Source: Pedobacter changchengzhani (lineage in GTDB: Bacteria > Bacteroidota > Bacteroidia > Sphingobacteriales > Sphingobacteriaceae). From it: a DNA stretch of 64,000 bases. This document shows positions 54,627-61,830 of the stretch, piece by piece. The position numbers and the translations under genes were made by a program. The notes beneath the pieces are model-generated. The model was given only the letters and a program-made list of their open reading frames with translations, searched no databases and had not been told where the DNA came from. The DNA is taken from positions 1-64,000 of the forward strand of contig NZ_SJCY01000011.1 in the NCBI RefSeq assembly GCF_004354365.1, given 5' to 3'. Each line of letters begins with the position of its first letter. The stretch's first letter is position 1.

Positions 54627-55961
54627 TTATTTTACTATCGTTCCATATAAATCAAAATCTTCGGCTCTGTCAATTTTAACATTTACAAAACTTCCGTTAG
54701 CTGCATAACCCGTTTTTGCATCAATTAAAACTTCGTTATCTACTTCTGGCGAGTCAAATTCGGTTCTGCCCACAAAGAAATCACCTTCTTTTTTATCTAC
54801 CAATACTTTATAAGTTTTACCAACTTTCTCTTGGTTAATATCAAAAGAAATTCCTTGTTGAATTTCCATAATATCATCAACACGTTGTTGTTTCACTTCG
54901 TCAGCAATATCATCAACTAGATTATGCGCGTGAGTTTTTTCTTCATGAGAATAGGTAAAGCAACCTAAACGGTCAAATTTGGTTTCTGCAACCCAAGTTT
55001 TCATTTCTTCAAAATCGTACTCCGTTTCTCCTGGGTAACCACAAATTAGCGTAGTTCTCATGGCAATATTCGGCACTTTATCTCTAATTTGATTTACTAA
55101 ATCAATTGTTTTTTGCTTGGTAGTGCCACGGCGCATCGATTTTAGCATATTATCTGTAATGTGCTGCAATGGCATATCTAAATAATTGCAAACGTTATCG
55201 CGTTCGTTCATTACATCCAAAATTTCCATCGGGAAACCAGAAGGGTAGGCATACTGCAAGCGAATCCACTCTACGCCGTCAACATCAGATAGGCGACGCA
55301 TTAATTCATCAAGTTTACGAACGCCGTAAATATCTAAACCGTAATAGGTTAAATCTTGTGCAATTAAAATAAGTTCTTTAGTGCCGTTTTTGGCCAAAAT
55401 TTTTGCTTCGTTAACCAATTCTTCCATTGGTTTACTTAAATGCTTGCCACGCATTAAAGGTATGGCGCAAAATGAGCACGGGCGGTTACAGCCTTCGGCA
55501 ATTTTTAAATATGCAAAGTGCGATGGTGTAGTTAACAAACGTTCGCCAATAAGTTCGTGTTTGTAATTTGCACCTAACTCGTGTAGTATATTATGTAAAT
55601 CGTTGGTGCCGAAAAAAGCGTCAACATTGGTAATTTCTGCAGTTAGTTCTGGCTTATAGCGTTCTGATAAACATCCAGTAACCACAACTTTGCCTATTTT
55701 ACCTGCTTCTTTTAGCTCGCTAAACTGCAATATGGTATCAATAGATTCTTGTTTTGCGTTATCAATAAAACCACAGGTGTTAATGACTACGATATCATTT
55801 TTGCCCATCTTATCACTTTCGTGCACAACGTTTAAATTGTTTCCACGCAACTGACCCATCAACACTTCAGAATCGTATATATTTTTCGAGCAACCTAAAG
55901 TAATTACATTAATTTTAGGTTGGGTAACAACTGGCTTTTTTTTTATTGGTTTGGTATTCAT
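54627..55961 (-). CDS. rimO: Ribosomal protein S12 methylthiotransferase
   Basis: RimO is a radical-SAM enzyme that adds a methylthio group to an Asp of S12. The 444-residue protein has the N-terminal cluster Cys at 24, 63 and 97, the radical-SAM CNRPCSFC (Cys158, 162, 165), and a C-terminal TRAM domain (GKTYKVLVDKKEGDFFVGRT). LTYYGLDIYG and LQYAYPSGFP are RimO-like rather than MiaB-like. The gene lies downstream of the RelE-type pair and ftsY on the same strand. Confidence 0.94.
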   Translation of the reverse strand: MNTKPIKKKPVVTQPKINVITLGCSKNIYDSEVLMGQLRGNNLNVVHESDKMGKNDIVVINTCGFIDNAKQESIDTILQFSELKEAGKIGKVVVTGCLSERYKPELTAEITNVDAFFGTNDLHNILHELGANYKHELIGERLLTTPSHFAYLKIAEGCNRPCSFCAIPLMRGKHLSKPMEELVNEAKILAKNGTKELILIAQDLTYYGLDIYGVRKLDELMRRLSDVDGVEWIRLQYAYPSGFPMEILDVMNERDNVCNYLDMPLQHITDNMLKSMRRGTTKQKTIDLVNQIRDKVPNIAMRTTLICGYPGETEYDFEEMKTWVAETKFDRLGCFTYSHEEKTHAHNLVDDIADEVKQQRVDDIMEIQQGISFDINQEKVGKTYKVLVDKKEGDFFVGRTEFDSPEVDNEVLIDAKTGYAANGSFVNVKIDRAEDFDLYGTIVK

Positions 55962-56024
55962 AATGTTTATTGTAGCTCAAGTAAATCAATAAATAGTGTT
56001 GTGTATTGATTTAGACTTAGATAA

Positions 56025-56291
56025 TTATGGGAATAATTTATAAATCTCTTTTCGGTGGAGCACTCTTTCGAAAGTTAAAACTTCATCAATTAGTTTTATT
56101 CCAATACGGTAGTTGCCAAATCTAATTTTATAGTATTGGTTAAATCCTGTTAGTTTCTCTAGGTTTAATAATAAAGAAGAGTTAGAAAATTTTGATATTT
56201 CTTCAAAAGCAAAAAATTCAATTTTATTTCTATCTTTTTTAGGAATGGAGGCTAAATCTTTTAGAAATTTTTTATTGTAATTAATTGTCAT
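56025..56291 (-). CDS. RelE/ParE-family toxin
   Basis: The 88-residue protein has the RelE layout: INYNKKFLKDLASIPKKDRN, then a LLLNLEKLTGFNQYYKIRFG strand pair, YRIGIKLIDEVLTFERVLHR and KEIYKLFP at the end. The conserved basic YRIGI strand and the final HRKEIY motif are typical of RelE-type mRNA interferases. Its ATG shares one base with the antitoxin stop (TAATG). The pair sits between ftsY and rimO on their strand, so it may be expressed partly from the ftsY transcript. Confidence 0.85.
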   Translation of the reverse strand: MTINYNKKFLKDLASIPKKDRNKIEFFAFEEISKFSNSSLLLNLEKLTGFNQYYKIRFGNYRIGIKLIDEVLTFERVLHRKEIYKLFP

Positions 56292-56500
56292 TATTTTTTA
56301 CTCAAGGAGTGATAATAAGCTACAGCTTCCTCTTGTATTAAGTTATCACTTTCTTTATTCTGTTTCATTATTTGTGCCAAATTAATGTCTTCTTTTTCAT
56401 CAACACTTAAGATCTGAGCAGAAAGCCCCATTTTCTTAGATAATTCTTTTAGTAAAGAAATATCTTTCTTGTTTTCGGCATGAATAATTATACTTCTCAT
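56291..56500 (-). CDS. Antitoxin of the RelE-type pair
   Basis: This 69-residue protein starts MRSIIIHAENKKDISLLKEL, followed by KKMGLSAQILSVDEKEDINL and an acidic helical tail (about residues 40-69) likely to wrap the toxin. No classical HTH or AbrB fold is obvious; small antitoxins of this type are common with RelE in Bacteroidota. The gene begins 17 nt after the ftsY stop and overlaps the toxin start by one base, in antitoxin-first order. Confidence 0.75.
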   Translation of the reverse strand: MRSIIIHAENKKDISLLKELSKKMGLSAQILSVDEKEDINLAQIMKQNKESDNLIQEEAVAYYHSLSKK

Positions 56501-56517
56501 AGGTGCAAAAATACGAA

Positions 56518-57480
56518 TTATTTAAACAAACTATTTACAAACTCTTTTTTGTCAAACAACTGCAAATCGCCAATTTTTTCTCCAACACCTATATATTTTA
56601 CAGGGATTTTAAACTGATCTGAAATTCCGATGATTACGCCACCTTTCGCTGTTCCATCTAATTTTGTTATCGCCAAAGCATTTACGTCCGTCGCTTCTGT
56701 AAATTGTTTACATTGCTCAAAAGCATTTTGCCCTGTTGAGGCATCGAGTACCAATAAAATTTCGTGCGGTGCACCAGGTACAACCTTTTGCATCACTTGC
56801 TTAATTTTTCCAAGCTCGTTCATTAAACCCACTTTGTTGTGCAAACGGCCTGCAGTATCAATAATCACCACGTCTTCGCCATTGGCAACAGCCGATTGCA
56901 AAGTATCAAATGCTACTGCAGCAGGGTCTGAACCCATGGGCTGCGCAACTACTCTTACATCTACTCTTTGTCCCCAAAGTTTAAGTTGATCAACGGCTGC
57001 AGCTCTAAAAGTATCGGCTGCGCCTAAAACAACTTTTAAACCCGACTCTTTAAGTTTATGCGCCAGCTTGCCAATGGTTGTCGTTTTGCCAACACCATTT
57101 ACACCAACTACCATAATTACATACGGTTTATGATCGCCATACTCGAACTGACGGAAATCATTGCTATTATTTTCGGATAAAAGCAATTGAATTTCATCAC
57201 GAAGGATAAAATTCAATTCAGAAGTGTTTACGTATTTATCTTTGGAAACACGTTCTTCAATTCTTTTGATAATTTTCAGTGTCGTCGTAACACCAACATC
57301 AGATGTAACTAAAACTTCTTCCAAATTATCAAGCACTTCATCATCAACAGAAGATTTTCCTGCTACGGCTTTGGTTATTTTGCTAAAGAAACCTTCTTTG
57401 GTTTTCTCCAAACCTTTATCCAAAGCTTCTTGTGCTTCAGGCGCAGTTTCCTTCTTTTTGAAAAAATCGAATAGACCCAT
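56518..57480 (-). CDS. ftsY: Signal recognition particle receptor FtsY
   Basis: FtsY is the membrane-associated SRP receptor GTPase for co-translational targeting. The 320-residue protein has the N domain (about residues 1-110), G1 GVNGVGKTTTIGKLA at 126-140, GAADTFRAAAVDQL, DTAGRLHNKVGLM and TKLDGTAKGG, with the C-terminal GEKIGDLQLFDKKEFVNSLF. The acidic A domain is very short. It closes the group rpmB-rpmG-DUF4295-ftsY typical of Bacteroidota. Confidence 0.96.
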   Translation of the reverse strand: MGLFDFFKKKETAPEAQEALDKGLEKTKEGFFSKITKAVAGKSSVDDEVLDNLEEVLVTSDVGVTTTLKIIKRIEERVSKDKYVNTSELNFILRDEIQLLLSENNSNDFRQFEYGDHKPYVIMVVGVNGVGKTTTIGKLAHKLKESGLKVVLGAADTFRAAAVDQLKLWGQRVDVRVVAQPMGSDPAAVAFDTLQSAVANGEDVVIIDTAGRLHNKVGLMNELGKIKQVMQKVVPGAPHEILLVLDASTGQNAFEQCKQFTEATDVNALAITKLDGTAKGGVIIGISDQFKIPVKYIGVGEKIGDLQLFDKKEFVNSLFK

Positions 57481-57494
57481 ATCTTTAATTTTAT

Positions 57495-57534
57495 CTAACG
57501 AAAAAAAGCCCTTCCATATAAAACGGAACGGCCT
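57495..57534 (-). terminator. Probable terminator between DUF4295 and ftsY
   Basis: On the reverse strand AAAGGCCGTTCC and GGAAGGGCTTT form an imperfect stem around GTTTTATAT, followed by a T-run; 15 nt before the ftsY ATG. It may lower read-through from the ribosomal protein genes. Confidence 0.6.
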
Positions 57535-57563
57535 TTAATATTTTAATATAAAAAATATTAACC

Positions 57564-57719
57564 CTATTTAGATGCGATAGCATCTTTTACGTGGTCGTTA
57601 TGTACAATAAGTTCTTTGAATGAATATGCACCAGTTTTAGGTGATTTTGTCATTGTAATAACTTTTGAATATTCTTTACCTGTACCTGTTTTAAGGGTTG
57701 CAACTACTTTCTTAGCCAT
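57564..57719 (-). CDS. DUF4295 small protein
   Basis: This 51-residue basic protein starts MAKKVVATLKTGTGKEYSKV and continues ITMTKSPKTGAYSFKELIVH, ending HVKDAIASK. It matches the Bacteroidota DUF4295 family, which is regularly encoded next to rpmG and ftsY. The short length, Lys-rich composition and company suggest a ribosome-associated protein; that is inference. It lies 81 bp after rpmG. Confidence 0.88.
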   Translation of the reverse strand: MAKKVVATLKTGTGKEYSKVITMTKSPKTGAYSFKELIVHNDHVKDAIASK

Positions 57720-57800
57720 GTCTTTTTTAAATTAATGATTAAATAATAGAAGGTTAGAATGAGAGCATAACCCTCAACCTTTTGCCTTTTATCTTTAACC

Positions 57801-57983
57801 TTATTTGATTTCTTTATGTAATGTTACTTTTCTCAATACAGCGTTGAATTTTTTCAATTCTAAACGTTCTGTAGTGTTTTTACGGTTTTTTGTAGAAATA
57901 TATCTAGACATACCCGGCATGCCACTTTCTTTATGCTCAGTACATTCTAAAATAACCTGAACTCTGTTACCTTTTTTTGCCAT
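57801..57983 (-). CDS. rpmG: 50S ribosomal protein L33
   Basis: L33 is a 60-residue basic protein near the E site. The sequence [20 protein letters not shown] followed by [20 protein letters not shown] is the L33 signature. Only one Cys remains (C14), so this is a zinc-free (C-minus) L33 form. It lies 44 bp after rpmB. Confidence 0.95.
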   Translation of the reverse strand: MAKKGNRVQVILECTEHKESGMPGMSRYISTKNRKNTTERLELKKFNAVLRKVTLHKEIK

Positions 57984-58027
57984 TTTAATTTAAATTGTAA
58001 ACTGTTAATCTCAACAGTTAATGTTTT

Positions 58028-58261
58028 TTACAAAAATCCTTTTTTTACGAAACGGTTAATTGCTTCGCTTATACCCACTTTATTGATGGTTTTAATTGCT
58101 GAAGTAGAAACTTTCAACGTAATCCAACGATTTTCTTCAGGAATATAAAATTTCTGTAGTTGTAGGTTTGGGTAAAATTTGCGCTTGGTTTTAACGTTTG
58201 AGTGAGAAACGTTGTTACCTACCATTGCTTTTTTTCCTGTTAAATCACAAACTCTTGACAT
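58028..58261 (-). CDS. rpmB: 50S ribosomal protein L28
   Basis: The 77-residue protein starts [20 protein letters not shown], followed by [20 protein letters not shown] and [16 protein letters not shown], the L28 pattern with the single N-terminal Cys kept. It is the first gene of the rpmB-rpmG-DUF4295-ftsY group and is divergent from acs, with about 210 bp between them for both promoters. Confidence 0.96.
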   Translation of the reverse strand: MSRVCDLTGKKAMVGNNVSHSNVKTKRKFYPNLQLQKFYIPEENRWITLKVSTSAIKTINKVGISEAINRFVKKGFL

Positions 58262-58474
58262 GACTTGTATATATAGTTGTTAGTATCGTTCGCTTAATTT
58301 TTTTAAGAGTGTGCAAATATCTGAATAATATTTGAAAACAGCAAGAGGGTTGAAGAATATTTTTATATATTTTTTCAATTTCACTCCTTTATTAATTTTG
58401 ATGCGATTTTGGTAATTTTCTTGACTAATATTTAATTAAATTAGCCGCACTAACCCAAAATATATAAACTAGCA

Positions 58475-60370
58475 ATGCAAATTACATCTTTTAAGCAATA
58501 CGAAGAAGATTACAAAAAAAGTGTAGAAAACCCCGAGCAATTTTGGGGCGAAGTAGCGCAAAATTTTCAGTGGCGCAAACCTTGGTACAAGGTTTTATCG
58601 TGGAATTTTACAGAACCAAATATAAAGTGGTTTGAAGGTGCTAAGTTAAACATCACCGAAAACTGCTTGGATAGGCATTTGGCCACCAATGGTGATACAC
58701 CTGCAATTATTTTCGAACCTAATAATCCGGATGCCGAAAGCATAACCTACACCTATAAAATGCTTTACGAACGCGTTTGTCGTTTTGCAAATGTTTTAAA
58801 ACGTAATGGTGCCAAAAAAGGCGATCGTATTTGTATTTATATGCCAATGGTGCCAGAATTGGCGATTGCAGTACTTGCCTGTGCCAGAATTGGTGCAGTA
58901 CATTCGGTAATTTTTGGCGGTTTTTCTGCAAAATCTATCGCAGATAGAATTAATGATTCGCAATGTAAATTAGTAATTACTGCAGATGGCGCTTATCGTG
59001 GCAATAAACAAATTCCATTAAAAGAAGTAATTGATGATGCATTAATTGGTTGTCCTACGGTTGAGAGATGCATTGTTCTAACCCACATACGCACGCCAGT
59101 TTCTATGCTTAAAGGCAGAGATGTTTGGTGGGAAGATGAAGTAAAACACGTTAACGATGTTTGCGAGGCAGAAGAAATGGATGCAGAAGATTTGCTGTTT
59201 ATTTTATATACTTCAGGCTCAACCGGCAAACCAAAAGGCGTTGTACATACTTGCGGTGGCTATATGGTTTACGCAGGCTATACTTTTACCAACGTATTTA
59301 ATTACAAACCGGGCGAAGTCTTTTTCTGTACCGCCGATATTGGTTGGATAACTGGTCACTCGTACATTGTGTACGGTCCGCTTTCGCAAGGGGCAACTTC
59401 ATTATTGTTCGAAGGCATTCCAACCTACCCAACGCCATCGCGTTTTTGGGATATTATCGAGAAACACAAAGTGAATACCTTATATACCGCACCAACCGCC
59501 ATTCGCTCTTTAATGAGTTATGGTGATGATCCACTTAATGGAAAAGATTTAAGTTCCATTCGCGTTTTGGGATCGGTAGGAGAGCCGATAAACGAAGAGG
59601 CTTGGCATTGGTACGATGAAAAGATTGGTAAAGGAAAGGCACCTATTGTTGATACTTGGTGGCAAACCGAAACGGGAGGCATTATGATTTCGCCAATTGC
59701 AACGGTTACACCAACTAAACCGGGTTTTGCCAGTTTACCTTTACCGGGTATTCAGCCACTTTTGGTTGATGAAAATGGAAAAGAAATTGAAGGAAATGGT
59801 GTAAATGGTAACCTTTGTATTAAATTTCCTTGGCCTGGTATGTTGCGCACCACGTACGGCGATCATGAACGTTGTAAGCAAACCTATTTTTCTACTTACG
59901 AGAATCTTTATTTTACTGGTGATGGCTGTTTAAGAGATGAAGATGGCTATTACAAAATCACTGGTCGCGTTGATGATGTTTTAAATGTATCAGGACATAG
60001 AATTGGCACAGCCGAGGTAGAAAATGCAATTAATATGCATGCAGGAGTAGTAGAAAGTGCTGTTGTAGGGTATCCTCACGAAGTAAAAGGGCAAGGTATT
60101 TACGCTTTTGTAATCTGCCCAGAAATGCACGGCGATACAGACCTAACTAAAAAAGATATTTTACAAACAGTAACCAGGGTAATTGGTGCCATTGCAAAGC
60201 CAGATAAGATTTTATTCGTAAATGGCTTACCTAAAACAAGATCGGGTAAAATTATGCGGCGTATTTTGCGTAAAATTGCCGAAGGCGATTTTAATAATTT
60301 AGGTGATACTTCTACATTATTAGATCCTGCAATTGTGGAGGAAATAATGGAAGCTTCGAAGGGTTTATAA
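58475..60370 (+). CDS. acs: Acetyl-CoA synthetase (acetate-CoA ligase)
   Basis: Acs activates acetate to acetyl-CoA through acetyl-AMP. The 631-residue protein has the AMP-binding loop LYTSGSTGKPKGVVHTCGGY, the acetate-pocket region with DTWWQTETGGIMISP, the hinge TGRVDDVLNVSGHRIGT and the C-terminal catalytic and acetylatable Lys in LPKTRSGKIMRRILRKI. The N-terminal half has EQFWGEVAQNFQWRKPWYKV, as in Acs. It is monocistronic with a terminator shared with the convergent susD gene. Confidence 0.96.
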   Translation: MQITSFKQYEEDYKKSVENPEQFWGEVAQNFQWRKPWYKVLSWNFTEPNIKWFEGAKLNITENCLDRHLATNGDTPAIIFEPNNPDAESITYTYKMLYERVCRFANVLKRNGAKKGDRICIYMPMVPELAIAVLACARIGAVHSVIFGGFSAKSIADRINDSQCKLVITADGAYRGNKQIPLKEVIDDALIGCPTVERCIVLTHIRTPVSMLKGRDVWWEDEVKHVNDVCEAEEMDAEDLLFILYTSGSTGKPKGVVHTCGGYMVYAGYTFTNVFNYKPGEVFFCTADIGWITGHSYIVYGPLSQGATSLLFEGIPTYPTPSRFWDIIEKHKVNTLYTAPTAIRSLMSYGDDPLNGKDLSSIRVLGSVGEPINEEAWHWYDEKIGKGKAPIVDTWWQTETGGIMISPIATVTPTKPGFASLPLPGIQPLLVDENGKEIEGNGVNGNLCIKFPWPGMLRTTYGDHERCKQTYFSTYENLYFTGDGCLRDEDGYYKITGRVDDVLNVSGHRIGTAEVENAINMHAGVVESAVVGYPHEVKGQGIYAFVICPEMHGDTDLTKKDILQTVTRVIGAIAKPDKILFVNGLPKTRSGKIMRRILRKIAEGDFNNLGDTSTLLDPAIVEEIMEASKGL

Positions 60371-60388
60371 ATACCTTTAGTTTTTAAA

Positions 60389-60428
60389 TAAAAAAAGCCT
60401 TCTGGGAAATTCTCAGAAGGCTTTTTTG
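60389..60428. terminator. Terminator between acs and the convergent susD gene
   Basis: AAAAAAGCCTTCTG and CAGAAGGCTTTTTT form a 14-bp stem around GGAAATTCT, with A-run and T-run on either side, so it can end transcription from both directions. Confidence 0.9.
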
Positions 60429-60444
60429 TTGTTTGTAATTTGGT

Positions 60445-61812
60445 TTAGTTATAACCAGCATTTTGAACCAGTGCTTTATTAGCATCCATCTCTCGTTGTG
60501 GTATAGGGAAAACTAATTTGTTGGAATTCCAAGATAGGGAGCCAATATTTGTTTGAGTTCTTTTCGCATCGTGCAAAGCAAAACCCTCAAAAGCCAGCTC
60601 TAATTTCCTTTCGAAAAGAATATCTGCAAGTGTTGCAGTTGTGGTTGTTAAATTTGCACGAGACCGCACTACGGCTAAATCTTGTAGTGGTGTTTGGCCA
60701 CCAATAGGGGCAAAAGGTGCTAAGCGAGCGTTACATTCTGCCCTAATTAAATACATTTCAGCTAATCTAATAATAGAAACATTACCAAAAGAATTTGCGA
60801 ATTTTGAGGTAAACATATCTCCATCATCGTAAAACGCATTAATTCTGTCATCAGTTGCACTATAAGTAGTACTTATCCAAGTTGGATCAATAACAGCATC
60901 ACCACGTCCTCCATAGCTAGAAGACCCATAAAACTCATTATATCCATTATAACCGGTAAGCTTTGTTACTTGGATGGAAAATACATCTTCGGTAGTATTT
61001 ACACCGACAGAAGTCCCCATAATTGGGAATGCATTAATAAAAGAAGTTGTAAGGCTGTAATTACCCGATGCTATTACTCTATCGGCAGCGTTTGCAGCCG
61101 CGGCGTAATCACCCATTTGTAAATACAATCGAGCCAACATACCCGCTGCGGAAAATTTAGTGGCGTAAAACCCATTAGTTGCTGGTAGCTTAGCTTCAGC
61201 ATCGGTTAAATCGGTAATTGCTTGCGTGTAAACCGCTGCAACTGTAGCTCGGCTTACATAATTAGCATCGCTAATTGTAGTTGTTGGACTAAGTACTATT
61301 GGTACGCCCAAGTTTGTGTTTGGGTTACCATCGTTATAGGCTTTACCAAATAGCCTCACTAAATCAAAGTATGCAGATCCCCTTATAAATTTGGCCTCGC
61401 CTAACACCCTATTTTGCTTTGCTGCTTCAACCTTACCAATAACAGCAATTACGTTGTTTGCATCGTTAATTGCAGTATAGCCATCTGCCCAAACATTATC
61501 AACATAACCGTTTGTTTTTAAAAGTGATTTATTTATGGCCTGAGTAAGCTCTTCATAAGTTCCACCCCAAACTATTGCATTGGTATTTGCTAAAAAATCG
61601 GCCATTAAAAATGGTCTTCCACCATAAAAATTTCTACTCCCTAAGGCAGAGTACGTGCCTACAAGTGCAGCTTCTACATCTTTCGATGTTAGTAAGGCTC
61701 TACTTTGTTCTAAAGTATCAACTGGCACAATATCAAGTGCTTTTTTGCACGAAAAGGCTGCTGTTATTAATACAGAAGCAAATATTAATTTAAATATATA
61801 TGTCTTTTTCAT
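60445..61812 (-). CDS. SusD/RagB-family nutrient-binding lipoprotein
   Basis: SusD proteins are outer-membrane lipoproteins that cap the SusC transporter and bind glycans or peptides. The 455-residue protein has a lipobox AAFSC with Cys22, VPVDTLEQSRALLTSKDVEA near the N-terminus, TPR-like helices with AKFIRGSAYFDLVRLFGKAY and the C-terminal SusD block LADILFERKLELAFEGFALH followed by QREMDANKALVQNAGY. It lies 18 bp after susC. No hydrolase in the window reveals the substrate. Confidence 0.94.
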   Translation of the reverse strand: MKKTYIFKLIFASVLITAAFSCKKALDIVPVDTLEQSRALLTSKDVEAALVGTYSALGSRNFYGGRPFLMADFLANTNAIVWGGTYEELTQAINKSLLKTNGYVDNVWADGYTAINDANNVIAVIGKVEAAKQNRVLGEAKFIRGSAYFDLVRLFGKAYNDGNPNTNLGVPIVLSPTTTISDANYVSRATVAAVYTQAITDLTDAEAKLPATNGFYATKFSAAGMLARLYLQMGDYAAAANAADRVIASGNYSLTTSFINAFPIMGTSVGVNTTEDVFSIQVTKLTGYNGYNEFYGSSSYGGRGDAVIDPTWISTTYSATDDRINAFYDDGDMFTSKFANSFGNVSIIRLAEMYLIRAECNARLAPFAPIGGQTPLQDLAVVRSRANLTTTTATLADILFERKLELAFEGFALHDAKRTQTNIGSLSWNSNKLVFPIPQREMDANKALVQNAGYN

Positions 61813-61830
61813 AATTATTTGAATTTAAGA

